A stretch of 64,000 bases of DNA from Antedon mediterranea (lineage: Eukaryota > Echinodermata > Crinoidea > Comatulida > Antedonidae): NCBI RefSeq assembly GCF_964355755.1, contig NC_092671.1:6523001-6587000 (forward strand), given 5' to 3'. Both the position numbers and the translations under genes were made by a program. The first letter of the stretch is position 1, and the number at the start of each line of letters is the position of its first letter. Shown here in pieces: positions 12,491 through 27,400 of this stretch. The notes beneath the pieces were generated by a model. It made no database searches. It saw nothing but the letters and a program-made list of their open reading frames with translations, and was not told the origin of the DNA.

Positions 12491-15400
12491 GTAAATAAAT
12501 GCTAATAAGTTGTTTTTAACTCCGACAGGGTTTGTTAAAATGCACGTAAAAATAGTAGTAAGTTATACCTGCTTTATTCTTATCGTATAATATGTTTATG
12601 CCACTGATTATTATCTTTCCCTTCTATAATTAACCGTTATTAAAGATAGGTAGTTACAGTAACACAATTAGAACAATGATGCCCTAGTGTTTATTAATGT
12701 CCGCTATAGAATAAACGGTACTTTATTAGGATAGGAAAAGTACAGCTCTAACTTTACAATAGTATTTAAGATATTCTGGTATATAAAACTAGACGTGGGA
12801 CTGGAATATAAGATAGGATTGTGATACATGCAGTACAGTATATTAGATATTATATAGATGTTTTTTGGGGGGTTTACGACCGTACGGCGTAGACACGTCT
12901 GTGAGGGGTAATTAAAGCACGTGCTTACAGTTCGAAAGTCAAAAGTAAATATTAAAATAATGAAAACTTCAATATAATGTGATTCAATTTGTATTGAGTT
13001 CAATTGAAAGTATGTTGACAGATGTGATTAATGGTGGTATCAATTCTTACCATGTGCTTACATTGTATTCCAACTTATATGTTTTTCTCAATATGATAAA
13101 GATATTAACAATGCCATAACAATCATCAATGATTGTAATTAGGTAATTTATGATGATGTTGACAACTCTTGGTTAAGTATAAAAGGTGGCAATTAGGTAC
13201 AAACATTATTAGCTATGTGCTATTGCTTTTGTACGTTTTATATACCGTAATAAATAAATAAATAAAAAAAACATGACGATGTCAAGTCAATATTCAGGTG
13301 TTATAATTCTAATTCAATTCAATTAATCTTTTATTGGTTTAATTTATATAAAAATAAAAATCGGAAAATCTTTGTTAATACACTGCAGTAGGCTAAAATA
13401 CATCAACATGCAAAAATGTTAAAAACAATAAAAACAAGTACAGACAATATTTAAAAAGTTATACAAATAAATAATGTGTATAGGCCTATACAATAAAAAA
13501 AAGTTGGCAAAATTAAAAAATTATAATTCTCTTCTTTAAAATTACTGTACAATCAACCAACTATTAATTTAAAACAACAACAGAATAGTAAGAATGAGAC
13601 AACTTTTTAAGTTGGAACCCATTTTTTAATCTTTAGTAACATTATGCCTCATTGGTTATCCAAAATTATTAAAGATAAACAAGCCCATAATGCGATTAAT
13701 CATTTGTATGTAACACAAAAAGAAGAAAGGAAAGCAACAATGGAAATGCTTAGTTCTTTGTTTATAAATCCTGTATTACTTTTGGCACTTTATATCAATT
13801 GTACATAACTTAGTTAAAATCTTCTTGTAAATAGGCCTATTGTTAAATCACTTTATTTTACTTTTATTTTAATTAATCTGGAGCAGGGAAGAGTGGAATT
13901 ATACTATTTCCTGCTCTGGACGCATCTTTTCTCAAGAAGTGTGCCACTGTTTCAAAAGTATAGCTTCTAAATAATGTTTTATTTAATTAGTACAATATGA
14001 TTATAATTATATTAAAATAAACAGAATAAAATTTATTATTAAATAGACAATTTGTATTAAGAAGGCGTAATTTAAAAGTCAGTTAAATGTGAATGCAATG
14101 AATTAGGTAGTTTCAAATTGTGGTACAGTTTAATAACAATAATATTTATAATTCAATAACTATGCCGGGAGTTAAAACATTAAAACGTAATTACCGACTG
14201 CCACTGAACCGCGTGTACTTTTTTAGTACGTGTTTTTCTACGTTCACATCTTGAAAATTAATTTACTGTATGCTTTTTGGTTAAAAGAGGTAAGCCTAAA
14301 TCCCCGTGTTTCCTCCTTCGTTTTAGGCAGGTCCCCAAACGCAAGGACCGGTGATAGCGACGTACAAGCCGCATGCTGGCGAGCACAGCTGGCGGGCTTC
14401 AAGTCGTTATTGGTAGTTAAGTAAGGTTGATAAAAATATCGTTATTAATTTGATAATAATTATCCTAAATTGTATTAAATACCAGGAAACATTTAGACAA
14501 TATTTTTGTTATTGATGAATTGTGCTTTCAGTTTATTTAAAATTGCGGGCACAATTTTACTTATTGCAGTTTTAAATTTGTGTTTAGGCCTAAACTTGAT
14601 TACTTAAATATTCACTTTCACCGCCTACGATAGTCAGTCAATGCTTCTGTTTGCAGAGATTTTAATTAAACTTTGTACACAACACGTGTTTTTTAGGAAC
14701 ATCGTTTTTTTTGTGGTTAAATTTATTCCGGGTTAAAATCCTAAAGTAAAAATGAAATATATATCGTTTGATTTTTTTTTAAATGTGTTTTTCTGATAAT
14801 ATAGTTTAAAAAGAAATTTATTATACAGTTAAACGTTAAAACATTACGTTTTAAATACAATTGCATTAAAACATTATACTATTAATTTCACTATTTAGTT
14901 TAAATGTTCCTGGTCGTACACGAAATAGACATTTATTGCATATTCCTTTTAGCCGTGTCGACTGTACTAAGAGGGGACTTTTTCATAGACTACCTTATAC
15001 ATTTAATAATCTAAATAGCAATCATATCGATATTTTTAATGATAGACTTGGTTATTTTAAGAGGACGATTATGTGTTCACTTCTTGAACAGCCTGCATAA
15101 CCTGTTTTAATTGAAATTGTTTATGGCATGCCAATCTATGTTTTATATATATATATATATTTTATCTGTATTTTATTGTTAACCGTTTTTGATGTTGTAT
15201 TGTTTTATGTTTCAAACCTGTTAGTGGCGGTATTTATCGCTGTTGGTTTCGATTGAATAAAATAAAATAAAATAAAATATTATTAAATAGTATGGTTTAG
15301 AAACACGGTACAAATTGCTTTATAGTTCCTAAAATTAGTAATAATTAGCAAGGTTTGCAGTTTGATAATTAAAATCTATTTACAATTAACTTATATTGAA

Positions 15401-18400
15401 AGTAAACAATATGTTTTTATTATTTTTATTATAAACTAAAGCTAAAGGCTATTTCACAATCACAACTCTCTGACGCGTGTACGTATATAGATAAATGAGT
15501 ATCATTTCCATAATGATAACAGCAACAACACATGAGATAGATATTTCAAACAAAACAAAATGGGTACAGTTATAAGGACAGTAAGTAAATTAAATAAACA
15601 TTCAATATTTTAAAAAACCACTGATATTAATGTATGAATTCAGTGAATAATGCGTAAAGATATTTTGTTCACCTAAAAAATAATTTTAATGTCACATGAC
15701 AGTTATTTACTTTGACCAAAAACTGGATCAAACAAAAATTATTTACCGAAAAAATGTAATTTAAAGCAAAAAATACTTAAATTGTCTGTCAGTGTCAGAC
15801 AATGTTTTTTTGTTGGTTAAAATTAACTTAAGTGTTTCTTTTGACTTTTTATAAGTGAAATAATTATTTGGTTTTTTTTTTCTATGGAAGTGAATACATT
15901 AATTAAAACTGCAAAATGGGCTATTAAAAGTCTGATTTTATAAATTTATTTTTCATGATTTTTGGAGACAATACATAACATACATTGTTTATTTCGTATA
16001 CCGTTATACCTTAGGATATAGTATTTAGGTTCATCTTAATGCACGTGTTTGTTTACAACTCGCCAATGACTGTCTGGCCTAATTTTTTTTAAATTGATAA
16101 TCCTCCAATCGATTTTCCTCAAAACCAAAATGAGATATCCAGATTCGAATTATACCGACGCAAAACTGAAAATGTCACTGGAAATCAGCACGTGACAAAA
16201 CAAATCAGTTCCTTCTTCAGAATGGATAAAAAAAGATAGATTTATTAAACATTTTGGCCAATTAAGTTCTGCTTGATTTCAGTTCATCGCCTTAATGCAT
16301 TTCTAAATGGCGAATCTAATTATACCACGTTGTTTTACACAGGACCCGTTACGTTGTGTACACAGCGAACTGTTAATAACTAGCCACCGGTAAATTTCTT
16401 AGTTGGTAAATAAAAAACCCTTTTCTACGTTCCTCATCAAAATGAAAGAGCCGCATGCTTACTTAATCTATTATCTATTTAATTTAATGGCTGAGGCCTA
16501 TTGTGTAACAACATAATAGGAAAACAAATTACAGTTTAAATACAGTCTATCAACATTGCTTGATTATAATAATTTGTAAATTTTTACGTCAAAAGGCTGT
16601 ATAAAGTATATTGTTTGTACAAATTTAAAACGATATTTTGCACATTAAGCTTATTTAGTACATCATTTTTATCAGGTAAATTTCTTTGTCGTCTGAATTT
16701 GTGTCGGTTTTTATAAATCATTCTTGCTCAGAGATTTAAAAACCTTAATTCTATAGCAGTACCAAAAAGTGCAATAATTTTCTACTGCATTTTTTTGAAT
16801 AACATTTTGAACCCTTCACTGGCGAAATGATGTTACATACAATCATGTGTATAACAAATTCTTAACAAGAAAATGCGAGAAAAACAGATGTAAAGGCAAA
16901 TTCATGAATTAAAAAAACAAACAATTTAAATATCATTTTTAATTTATTTTAAAATTTTATAAATTTCAGTGAATGTAAATTAAAATTTACTGTACTTTTT
17001 ATTATCTTACCGAAACCATTGGACATTTATTTGGAAATGTTTTATAACTGTAATATTATATAACAATGATATTAATAAGTTTGTTTTCGTTAGTTTTCAC
17101 ATGAGTCGATGGTCGTCGTTATATCCCTATTGTTATTGCAACACATTCTTTAACGTTATATAATTGTTATACGGTAATAATAGAGATCCTCGAATATTCT
17201 TCTTTGTCTTTTTCACATGAGCATTGTATAGGCACGTGTTCCAACGTGCGCTATACGTAGTGGCAATATACAGAGAACAAATCCGAGTAGTTAAACTATT
17301 AAATATTAACCAACTCGATAACAATGAATAGCGCCTATAGTTCTTTTGTCAGTAAGACTGCTTTGTGTACACAGAGTACCCATTGTTAATAAAGGTTGTT
17401 CACTTTATTACAAATTATTTTATATAAACAACAATATAAATCTCAATAAACAAGTGAAATGGACACGGTCAGTTCTCTTCAACATACTACAAATGTACTT
17501 TATAAAAACGTTGGAAAAATATGACCAATAACCTGACTATTCAGTGAAACCAGCAAAAACTAAATTTATCCTAAGTAATGTATTTACTGGTTTTGGTGTA
17601 TACAATGCAATACGAGGTTTTTTTTTTACTATACCTACCTAGGCCTATCTCATAAAGCAGATTTTTTTTTAGCAATCAAGGTGAAACAGCAAATAAAGTT
17701 CCTCTAGCATATCGCCTGCCATAAAATTTAAATAACCGTACATCTGGTTTGGTTTTATCCCTCAAAATCGTAAAAGCTTATAATCAATGAATTATTATTC
17801 CCATACAGTTTAAAAGCTGCCGCTAATAATCAATTGGTCCGTGATTAAACATAAAACTTGCGCATCAAAGTGTTACTTACAGGTTTACCACCATTCTAAT
17901 TCAGCCCTACAATTCTGATACAGTATAATACTTTAAATAATAATACCAATACAGAAACTAATAAGTAATAATTTCGATATCAAACACAGATAGATCTGAA
18001 CCAATATACTGGTTTTTACAAAGTGCGACAATTATTTACAAAGCGCGACAGTTGTACCGAATCTTACAAAGTGCGACAATGGGTATATTACAAAATGCGG
18101 CACAATTAATTACCAAGTGCGGCAGAATGTACTACAAAGTGCGGCAGAAAAAGTGCGGCAGAATGTACTACAAAGTGCGGCAGAAAAAGTGCGGCAGAAT
18201 GTACTACAAAGTGCGGCAGAAAAAGTCCGGCCGAATTTATTACAAAGTGCGAAAAATATATTGTGCGACAGTACACTACCGTATAAATAGCATGAAAAGC
18301 AAACATTTATAAACATTTATGTTATCTTATCGATTTATTTTACTCTGAAAAATAAAAGTAATGAAAATGGAGAGAAAAAAAAACACCTTTAACGTTATTT

Positions 18401-21400
18401 TGGATCTGGAAATTTTAAAGTAATAATACCCAAATCACAGGACAAAAGATAATCATTAAATGATTATCTTTTCAAGTAGAAATAAGGCTCAGAAAATGGC
18501 TGCCTTTGACACAATAAGAACAAGGCAGGACAAACACTCGTTACGATATTAAAATTTATAGCGACGCCAGATTAGACAATTTCTCTGATGTCGAATTCTG
18601 TAAATAATTAATAAGGCTTTTTCTCTTGAAGCTCATTGGGTCACAAGAACTTTTTTATTTTAAAGTAGTTTGGTTGTTGTAAGTTGTTTTGTGTGTCAAT
18701 TACCCGAAAATGTCACTTTGATTTTATTATTGCGTACAATCTGCACATGTGAACATCGTGGGAATTATAATAATTATGTTTAACGAATACTGCACTTTAC
18801 TTAGGGCCAATATGGTAAACTGTTCTTTATTCGTTCGAAATTGTTTTTGGATTTGTAATAGTTGATGACAATTCAGAAATTATAACTATATAGACTTTAG
18901 ATTGTAGTATATTTAGTATTATATAGTGCTGATTTGTTTATTGTTATGTTTTTGTATCTATAGAACCGTCTGATTTGAAACTAACAGAAGATATTTATGA
19001 ACGAAATAGTGTACAGTATATTATACTTCCTTAACTTATCCATAAAATGAAAATGCTATTAAATAGTAATATTATAAGAAACGAAAATAACATTTTTCAT
19101 TACAGAGAGCAATAGGAGGGATGCATCATATATCAGCCATGGCCTACAATCCTCACACCGTACCGACCTCGATGCAATACCAGCCAGAATGGGGTATACC
19201 AAGCACGATGCCCACGGGCACGACGGCACACACCGTCACCGCACATACGGGTATACCACCAGGAATGGGATTGTGTCACCCCATACACAGTAATGAATAT
19301 CTATCATCACCCCCTCCGTTAGAAAGCAGTAAAGGACGGGACGTGGATTCCTCACATCATGATGTCGATGACTTATCGGTATCTACGAGCCCAGGCGGCG
19401 GGATCGATAGTGACGGAGCTTCATCACCGACTAAAACAAACGGTTAGTAAATATTTCTCTACCATACGACATTAAAAAAATTCCTAAGTAAAAAGTACCT
19501 AAATGAAAGTAATTGTACAGTATTATTTTCCTAACTTTTATTTTCTTACGTTTGCCAGTAATACTTTAACCATGAGTAAATCCAACAATTTAAAATAGAG
19601 GGCACAGGTGCTGAGATCTACCTTTTGCATTTCTTGTTTTAAAATTAGGAGGGAGTGTGTGTGGGGGTGTCCGCGCCTATGGATAAGGCACTATCGTTAA
19701 ATATTGTCTCCTCTTAATTCTCGGTCTCATACCGATAATGTAGTACGGTGTATGATATTTTAGGTTTCCTTATCAATATGTAACTATTCATGTTCGAATA
19801 CAGAAGCCGGATAATACAGGAAACCAATTGAAATTGTAAAACGGAAATCGAGGTTTCTGCATCTATCTATCCATTGAAATTTAAGTCTATAGTATTTGGA
19901 GAGAATTTATAATTAAAGCTTGATTATTTAGTAGTGAGATAAAAATCTTGTGTGAGACAAAACTATGTTAATATGACATAGCAAAACCCTTAATTTTGAA
20001 GGAATACGGTAGTTCATGTTGGCTGACGATGCTCATCTGGGATTTTAAGGAAAAACTTGTTTTCAAAAGAGTTTCTAACTCTAAAATAAACTCTGTTATG
20101 AATGTAGTTTCCGTATACTGTATTATTTGATGAATGAAACTGTGAATATTATATAATGTATTAATAATATACCTATTGATTAAATTAAATGAAAATTTAT
20201 GATTTGCTGTTGTTGTCTTAAAAAGTACCGTAGTAAAAATGACCTTCCAGTTATAAATAACTCAAACCAGGAATTGTGTTTGTAAAATCGTTTTCAGGAA
20301 ATTTGATAATTTTTTTTATCAAAATGAAGTGTTCCGCACTTGATGCCTTTTTTAATGTTAATGGATTGAAAAGCGCACAGAACTGACAGTTTCAACATAA
20401 GGTTCATGAACTTCGTAGATCATTAAATCACATTCCTCATCGACGATAGTCCAATCGGGTTCAAAGAAACACCATGAACATATTCGTATTAATCCCCCAG
20501 AACCCCAGAGGTATCTACAGACAAAGCCGACTTTATCGTCCGAAAGCGTTCGCAACACATGTGCAGCCCGAATGCAATTCGATTGTTATCGTTGTCTCGG
20601 CCTTTTTTTTTTGTGTTAAAAGTTTAATATTTTATTTTATCAACACACTGGCGTTATTTTTGCCGTTTGATTGGCTAATTCATCCTCACAATTTACGTAC
20701 AGTACACTGTACGCTCGAGTTAAGAAGTGTATGCAAAACGGTAGGCTAGGGAAAAAACCCCAATAGAAACTTCACTTCGCGGTCAAATTCCGAGCGCCGC
20801 ATTTTTTAATGGGCCAAGCCATTTGATTTAAAATAGAAGCGGCAAATACAAACGAATACAAGTAGGTGTGTTTTGAAACATAACATTAACAAATGGTGGA
20901 ATTATATACAGAATATTTACATTCATTGATGAGTTTATTTCGTTTTTCAAGTTAAAAATAGTCTCTCCATTGCACTCATAAACATTGACCATTTGTATAA
21001 TATAAAAATAAAGCCATCTTTGTAAATTGACCCTTTACTAACCCTTCTTGTGGAAAATCTCGATTTTGATTCCTGGCATCCGGATCGCGCGCATTTGGTA
21101 GGAAAGTAGGACATCCATACAGAGGACATGAATTGTGAACCGGAAGTACTTCAACGCGTACACAATGATCCAATGCCTTTTGTTGAGCATAAAGGTCCTT
21201 GGTGCCTTCGATGTTAAGGCAGAGATAAGATAAAACCAAAGTCAATCAAAAGTGTATTGGCCAGAAAGGGGACAGAAACCCCAATAACGAATACCCTCTG
21301 CCGCCTTACTCATAGGCGCATTATCTTTGAAGTTTGTGTGCGACGCAGGATGGGGCTCTTTTTGCTTGCATAATGCTTCCTTTTTGTTACACCGCAAGTT

Positions 21401-24400
21401 ATCGGGGTCATTGATCAGACATGCGCAGATAATATAATCAGTATAATGCCTACACCTATTTTCATTGTATTTACACCCAGTTCGCTTACAAAGATATTTT
21501 GGGAAGACCCATCTATAGCCCCTGTATAACGCAACTCAACGTTCATTCTGAAAGACGAGATACAAATGCAACCATTTGACCTATCGCAAGATTAATAGCC
21601 AAGTAAAGGTTATTCGATGCTGCTCTCGATTGGTCTTTAAAGTTGGTGAGAGTTATATATTGTCAGACCGGCAGCCCCGAGAAATTTGGTTAGATGAATG
21701 CGAACTAGTAGTCTTAGGTTCTAGATCGAAATTAGTAAGAAGATAAATATTTCGCCAGATATGGCGTTTCATACGTATAATACGTTTTCGTTGAAGGTTC
21801 CAGAAACAAATTTATCAGATGATTCCGCCTATTTCTACGGAAGACGGCTCCGTTCAATTCCTTACAGGATATAATTTTCCATTACTGAATTACACGGCAC
21901 TGTCTTCCGTTTGTGAGTGTAAATGTAGTTCCGGACGGCAGTCCGCGATGATATCGGAAACGCCACCGTTTATTTCGTGCGTTCGAGCTACATACAACTA
22001 CCGGTGTTGACCATTATCTTAATTGTATAATCGATATATTCTGGCTACACATACAATGTTAAAGACGGTGTTACGATATGAAAAAAACAAAATTGTAACC
22101 GAAATATTAATACCTTTTCATCAGCGATCATTGTGACGTGTTCAAAATGTTATGTACAGTATTCGGTTTTAGTCCAAGGCGGTTTGTATGAACATTCTGC
22201 AGTAGGTCCATTTGTGTGACCTAAAAAGGGTTTCCTTTTGTGGTAATAAAATTGTTTTGTTGTATTTATGGTCTGTTTAATCCGTACACATTGTGGTTTT
22301 CTTTCTCTAAGTATAACGTAAGAAAAAAAGTCAGGAAATAAGAGGCTTTAGAAAATGCATGGACCCATCTTGATCTTTATTATTTTAATTTATTGAACAT
22401 CGGTATAAGTTCAAAATCTTATATGGTTACCGTATCCGTTAGGTTATAGCATGGGTCGTATTCAAGCATTCACATTTGGCGGAAGGGAAACACCCTTACA
22501 TTTAAAAAATCTCCTATCTAATAGAATTTACTATCTCATCAAGTGTGTGCTTTGTGAGTACCACTCAATCACACCATGGAGGTTAGACTTGCCCCAAGTC
22601 TGTAGTGTATTAATCCATGTTTGTCTGAAATATACAGTTTCAAGATCAAGTAGGTCTAGTATTCGTGTGGAACGCCATATATGCCAAAATATTTATCTTT
22701 TTAATAATATTAAGTCAAAAGTCCGTCTGGAACCCAGACTACATGTAGGTATACCTCCATGATCACACATACGGTAAGGGAAACACTTAAACTTAAACAT
22801 TAAAATGTTCCAGTACCACTAAGTTAAGGAGAATCATACTATTGATTGGCTTAAAAATGTTTAAGAGAAATATCTCGATTTATGTGATTTAGTAGGTCAC
22901 TGATCCACTAGGCATGGATAATGTACTATGTAATGATTGATATAATTATTCACAATTAATATACGTGGCGAGATAAGGTGCGACCCAAATAAAAACAACT
23001 ACCATTCCAACTACCTATACCACCACCTTTCAAATTACATTTATTATGAGGAAAGGCAGTAAATGTGTGCAGATATGTGCTGTGCTTTGTTGTGATTTTA
23101 TTTCTTATCTCAAAGGACATGTCGGCCACAAATTTACACTAATTAAGTTTTAACGAGCGACTTCAATTGTTGACAGGCAGGTTATTATTTTTCATAGATG
23201 AATAGTTATGAAATGTTAAGCGGCTACGTAGCGTGTATGTGAGATTCTTCATTCTGCACTATTAGTCCCTAAACGTTCAAATAGCTTATCGTTGAACCAA
23301 CATCCGTATAAAATTCCCTCGACGTCTTCTGGTAGTTAATCAAATAGTGTGCATTGCTCACCACAATAATATATCACAATTTCGATGGAGAGAGGATATT
23401 TTGGCAACCGGAATCTGCCCCGGTACTTTAATGATCTTAACCCATCAGTCGTCAATCATTTTGCAAAACAAAGGCATCCTAAAAGGTATCTCCCGAGAGT
23501 AGACCTATCCCTAATCATGTTGATACCTAGTATATAATTTGACTATACACGGGACTATACACGACAATGTATTTAATAATCCACCTGGTCTAGGCTGAGA
23601 GTTCGTAATTAAAAACGTATCCAACAAACGTAATAAATGCTCCCCACTATGTATAATTTCTAGGCCATTCTCTTTTAAACTACGACGATGAGAAATAATG
23701 ACAGTAATTGGCATATCTTCTTTTAATGTTTATAATTGTTATGTCTCTATATGGGGCGTATGCAAGTAAGCCTAACACCGATTTTATTCAACAGGTTTAT
23801 CATTTTCATTGAGTTAACTTAAAAGAAAACTCATTTGTAGGAATTTAGGAACCCGAAGAAGTCTAATTATCGTTTAATATTCATTTAATATTCATTTAAA
23901 TAAGGTACTTTGTGATGTATTATAAGATAATAATGACTTCCCAACCCGGCACTTATATTAGTCAAAAGATGCGCTCGTATGACATGCGGTCAGAGCTATT
24001 ACAGCATTATAAACTTTGAAATATGACGGGATTTATTGTTTATAACGGGTCTAGCTGTACAACATTCTAGCGGTGCGACCCACCACAACGAGCGGAATGC
24101 ACTAGAGGTTCAACTTCGATACGGTAACTAGCGTGCGACATTCTGGGTACCATACAGGACGACTAAAATAAATCACCTATAAACGTAGGCCTGATGTCCA
24201 CCCCCTAATTTCTAGGTAGAAAAACTCACCGTACAAGCTAATATATTTTATGTAATTTCTTTTTTAATCGGCAATAAATAATATTTTTTAAGATAACCAT
24301 TAATATTGTTCCCCAAGGTTTATAATGTTCTTTTGTTGTTTCTTGGCCGATTTCAGCTCGGCATGTTTCGTGTACTTACTTAAGGTGCGCACTTTTGTTT

Positions 24401-27400
24401 TGGTGTACGCACTTCAGTATTTTACAAATTCTACACTTTATTTAGCCTTAAGTCGTTATATCAAGCTATTCCGGCTTGAATGTTCTTTGGTGACCTATAA
24501 TTGCATGCGTAAATGAGATTTAAAATGCCCTAGGCCTATACAGTAGTTACTTTATCGTACAATATAGTATAATTATTAACTTTCTAGACAAAACTTAGAC
24601 ATTTTGGCGCAATTTTTACCGCAGTCCACCAAACGTCACTCATCAGCTCTTAACAATGGACATGTTTGAAATTAATTACAATTATCCATTTACACGGACT
24701 ATAAATTATTTATAATAAAGTTGTCTAGTGTATTGTCAAAACGCAACGGATCACATCCTTTTATAGTTTAAATCTGGTTAATATTTAAAAGATATCAATA
24801 AACAATGATTACTGATAAACTCGCTTTTGAAATAGATAAAACCAAATTATTATTCACTGGATGCTAATGTTATAAATAATTAGGTGAAGAAACGGTTATT
24901 TCCCATAGAATGATTTCATTCATATCCATACGTTAAAACTAAAAAAATTACAATAACATTTTTTAAAAAGACTAAACTATAGTTCACATAAAAACAGACA
25001 AGAAATGTACAATTTTAAAAACTTATTAGAATGGATAAAATATATAAATATTGCAATAATAAAGGAAACGCTTCAAATAAAAAATTACATAAGCAAACAT
25101 TTTTAGGAAAAGAGTAAAAAATCTTCAAAATATGAAAAATCGACTCTTCTATTTCGTCATCACATATTAGAACTTTTTCGACAAAAAATAAAGAAAATCC
25201 ATAATAATAAAATGTAACTTGAACAGAAAACACAGATTAAGGGGTGGTTGATGAATAATGTATTTTTTTTCAATAACGCTGTTTAAAAATCAGTTATTTC
25301 CTTTTCATGTTTGTTTTGGTTTATGTTGTATTCCGATCTTTCATTTCTCGATTCTCATCATATTGTACGTTATACTTCCTTAAAAACCATAAACCAATTT
25401 CTATTCATTTTTACCATATTTTATTAATAACTTGCAATATTGATACCAAACTAAATGGCTAAACCAAATGTTATATTCATCTAGAAAGCATAGGTCTATT
25501 TATAGCCTGGGAATTGTACTGACAATGTCATTCTTGATGTAACTTTATATTGATGTTTAAATGTGAGCGGTCACTGATTTGAAGTGTTTCCAAGGGTAGG
25601 AGTGTCGACTTTGACATGGGTCTTGTCTTTTAAAGTAAAGACATGACCTAATGAGGTCTTTATGTTGAAAGCTGAGTGGCAGATTATTTATTTTAACTGA
25701 AAAGTTGAAATTTTATTTGAAATAGAATACTATATACAGCGGATCAATAGTTGCAAATGGTGACGTCATCGTCCTGTCCTGATTGTTCTCTGACCTGGCG
25801 AGTGTCCAAGCACCTGTATAACAGATGTAGTGATGGATTGATAGTACTTTGCGGCATTAAACCCCAAGCTTTCAATTTCGGCGTATTTTTAGCGTTACTC
25901 ATACTACCCGTACATCAGTCATATTGAAAACGTGCGCTGTTATCATGTCACTAAAGAATGCCGGATTACTATAAAGAAAGAAGTTCATGTACATAAAACT
26001 ATTCCGGGCATATACAAACTAAAGTTTTTAAATAAACGAAATTTCTATTTTGATCATGATCATCGTCGTAGGCCCATTGCATGACCAGGGAAATTTCACT
26101 CTTCCCTGGCATGACAATTCTGCCGGATTAGTTTAAAAATGGATCAATTAAAAAAAAAAATTATATTATTTTTTATTTAAAAAAAAACCTAGACCAGATA
26201 ATGTTGTATAGATATTTAAACTGGTAATTTTGAATAGACTAAGTACCACTTTTCATAGGTTTAGTTGTCATTCTCATTTGTTTAACCAGATAATTTTAAA
26301 TACATTATTTTGAACAGACTACGCCTTTATACACCATTGAATAATAATATTCTTTCTTCTCACGTGTATATGATTTGTCTGTGTTTACCAACAAGACCCT
26401 ATTTTAATAGTATTTGTCAAATGTTGATATTATCGTAAACTAAAGGTTTCAGATTGATGATAAACTGTCATCAACATTAGCCGGAATAAATCGATTCATT
26501 GTGGAAAATCCGTTATTAGGCCTAATCACCATAGTTTAAGTTTTTGATAAAATATAACCCCAAGATCAAGAACCTAGACGTGGGAAGAACATGTCTCGGA
26601 GCTTAGAATTGACACAGTGTCCTTTTTTTCTCTCCCAAAGGGAAAATATTTAAGATTTTCTGGTATCCATCTTCGCATTTCATCAGAACGATACGATCTC
26701 AAATATTTCTCATAATTTCTCCAAAAAAAGTTGAAGTAAAGTACTTGCGTCACAGATGTTGCCGAACTTAATACTGTTTAATCCGTTTAATCCGTCTAAT
26801 CCAGCTTCATATATCCAACCATGGCGGAAATCCCTAGCTCTTACCTTTTATTTATTTCTGTAAAGACTTGTATCCGTACATATTAAAATCTCATTAGGGT
26901 TTCGCAGCAATTAAAATATCGTTATTATACTTTATAGTTACTCCTATTTACACGAAGGATTTAAGTGGATTTGTTTAACGATATGATCTCTGCGTGCATC
27001 AATTTAATTCATATGGCCTAAAACATTTTAATATTGATAATTAACAGAAATCAAATTGGGTTTCGGGATTATTTGTATCGGGATCAACTAGTACTTATTT
27101 ATGTTTATATCAAAAATTTGAATTATTGCCTTCTAAATTCGTTCAATATTTATTGATGATGGCCTGCTCAGGAGCGGACCTATTTGAAATAAGCGATTTA
27201 TTCGGCAGAAACAGGCCCATGGAAACGGGATAACAAACACGAAGTGGACATTTTTTACCCAAACATATTATATGCAGTATTCCAAAAAAAAAATTACAAG
27301 TATTGTCTCCTTACAATTTCACCTGTTTTTCCAGAAGAATAAAACAAAATAAAAACATTTCCCGGGCTGATTGACAAATGTAGCATTCATTCTTAAACAT

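Larger units (their letters stand above)
12491..19105 (+). other. Meox intron 1
   Basis: A 6.6-kb intron bounded by GTAAAT and TTACAG. Besides the LINE remnant, palindromes and tandem array listed separately, it holds an AATTCAATTCAATT tail at about 13310, AAAT and TA microsatellites (13245, 15147) and otherwise plain AT-rich sequence. No additional exon is recognised. Confidence 0.85.

Noticed and set aside
13178-13188. TATAAAAGG box in Meox intron 1
   Set aside because: A good match to a TATA box, but no exon, start codon or initiator follows; expected by chance in this AT-rich sequence.
18052-18316. Three overlapping open frames on both strands
   Set aside because: All are readings of the 36-bp repeat, whose length is a multiple of three and so keeps frames open.
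20358-20749. Opposed open frames of 66 and 91 codons in Meox intron 2
   Set aside because: No recognised family, no splice sites pairing with other coding sequence, and they overlap on opposite strands.
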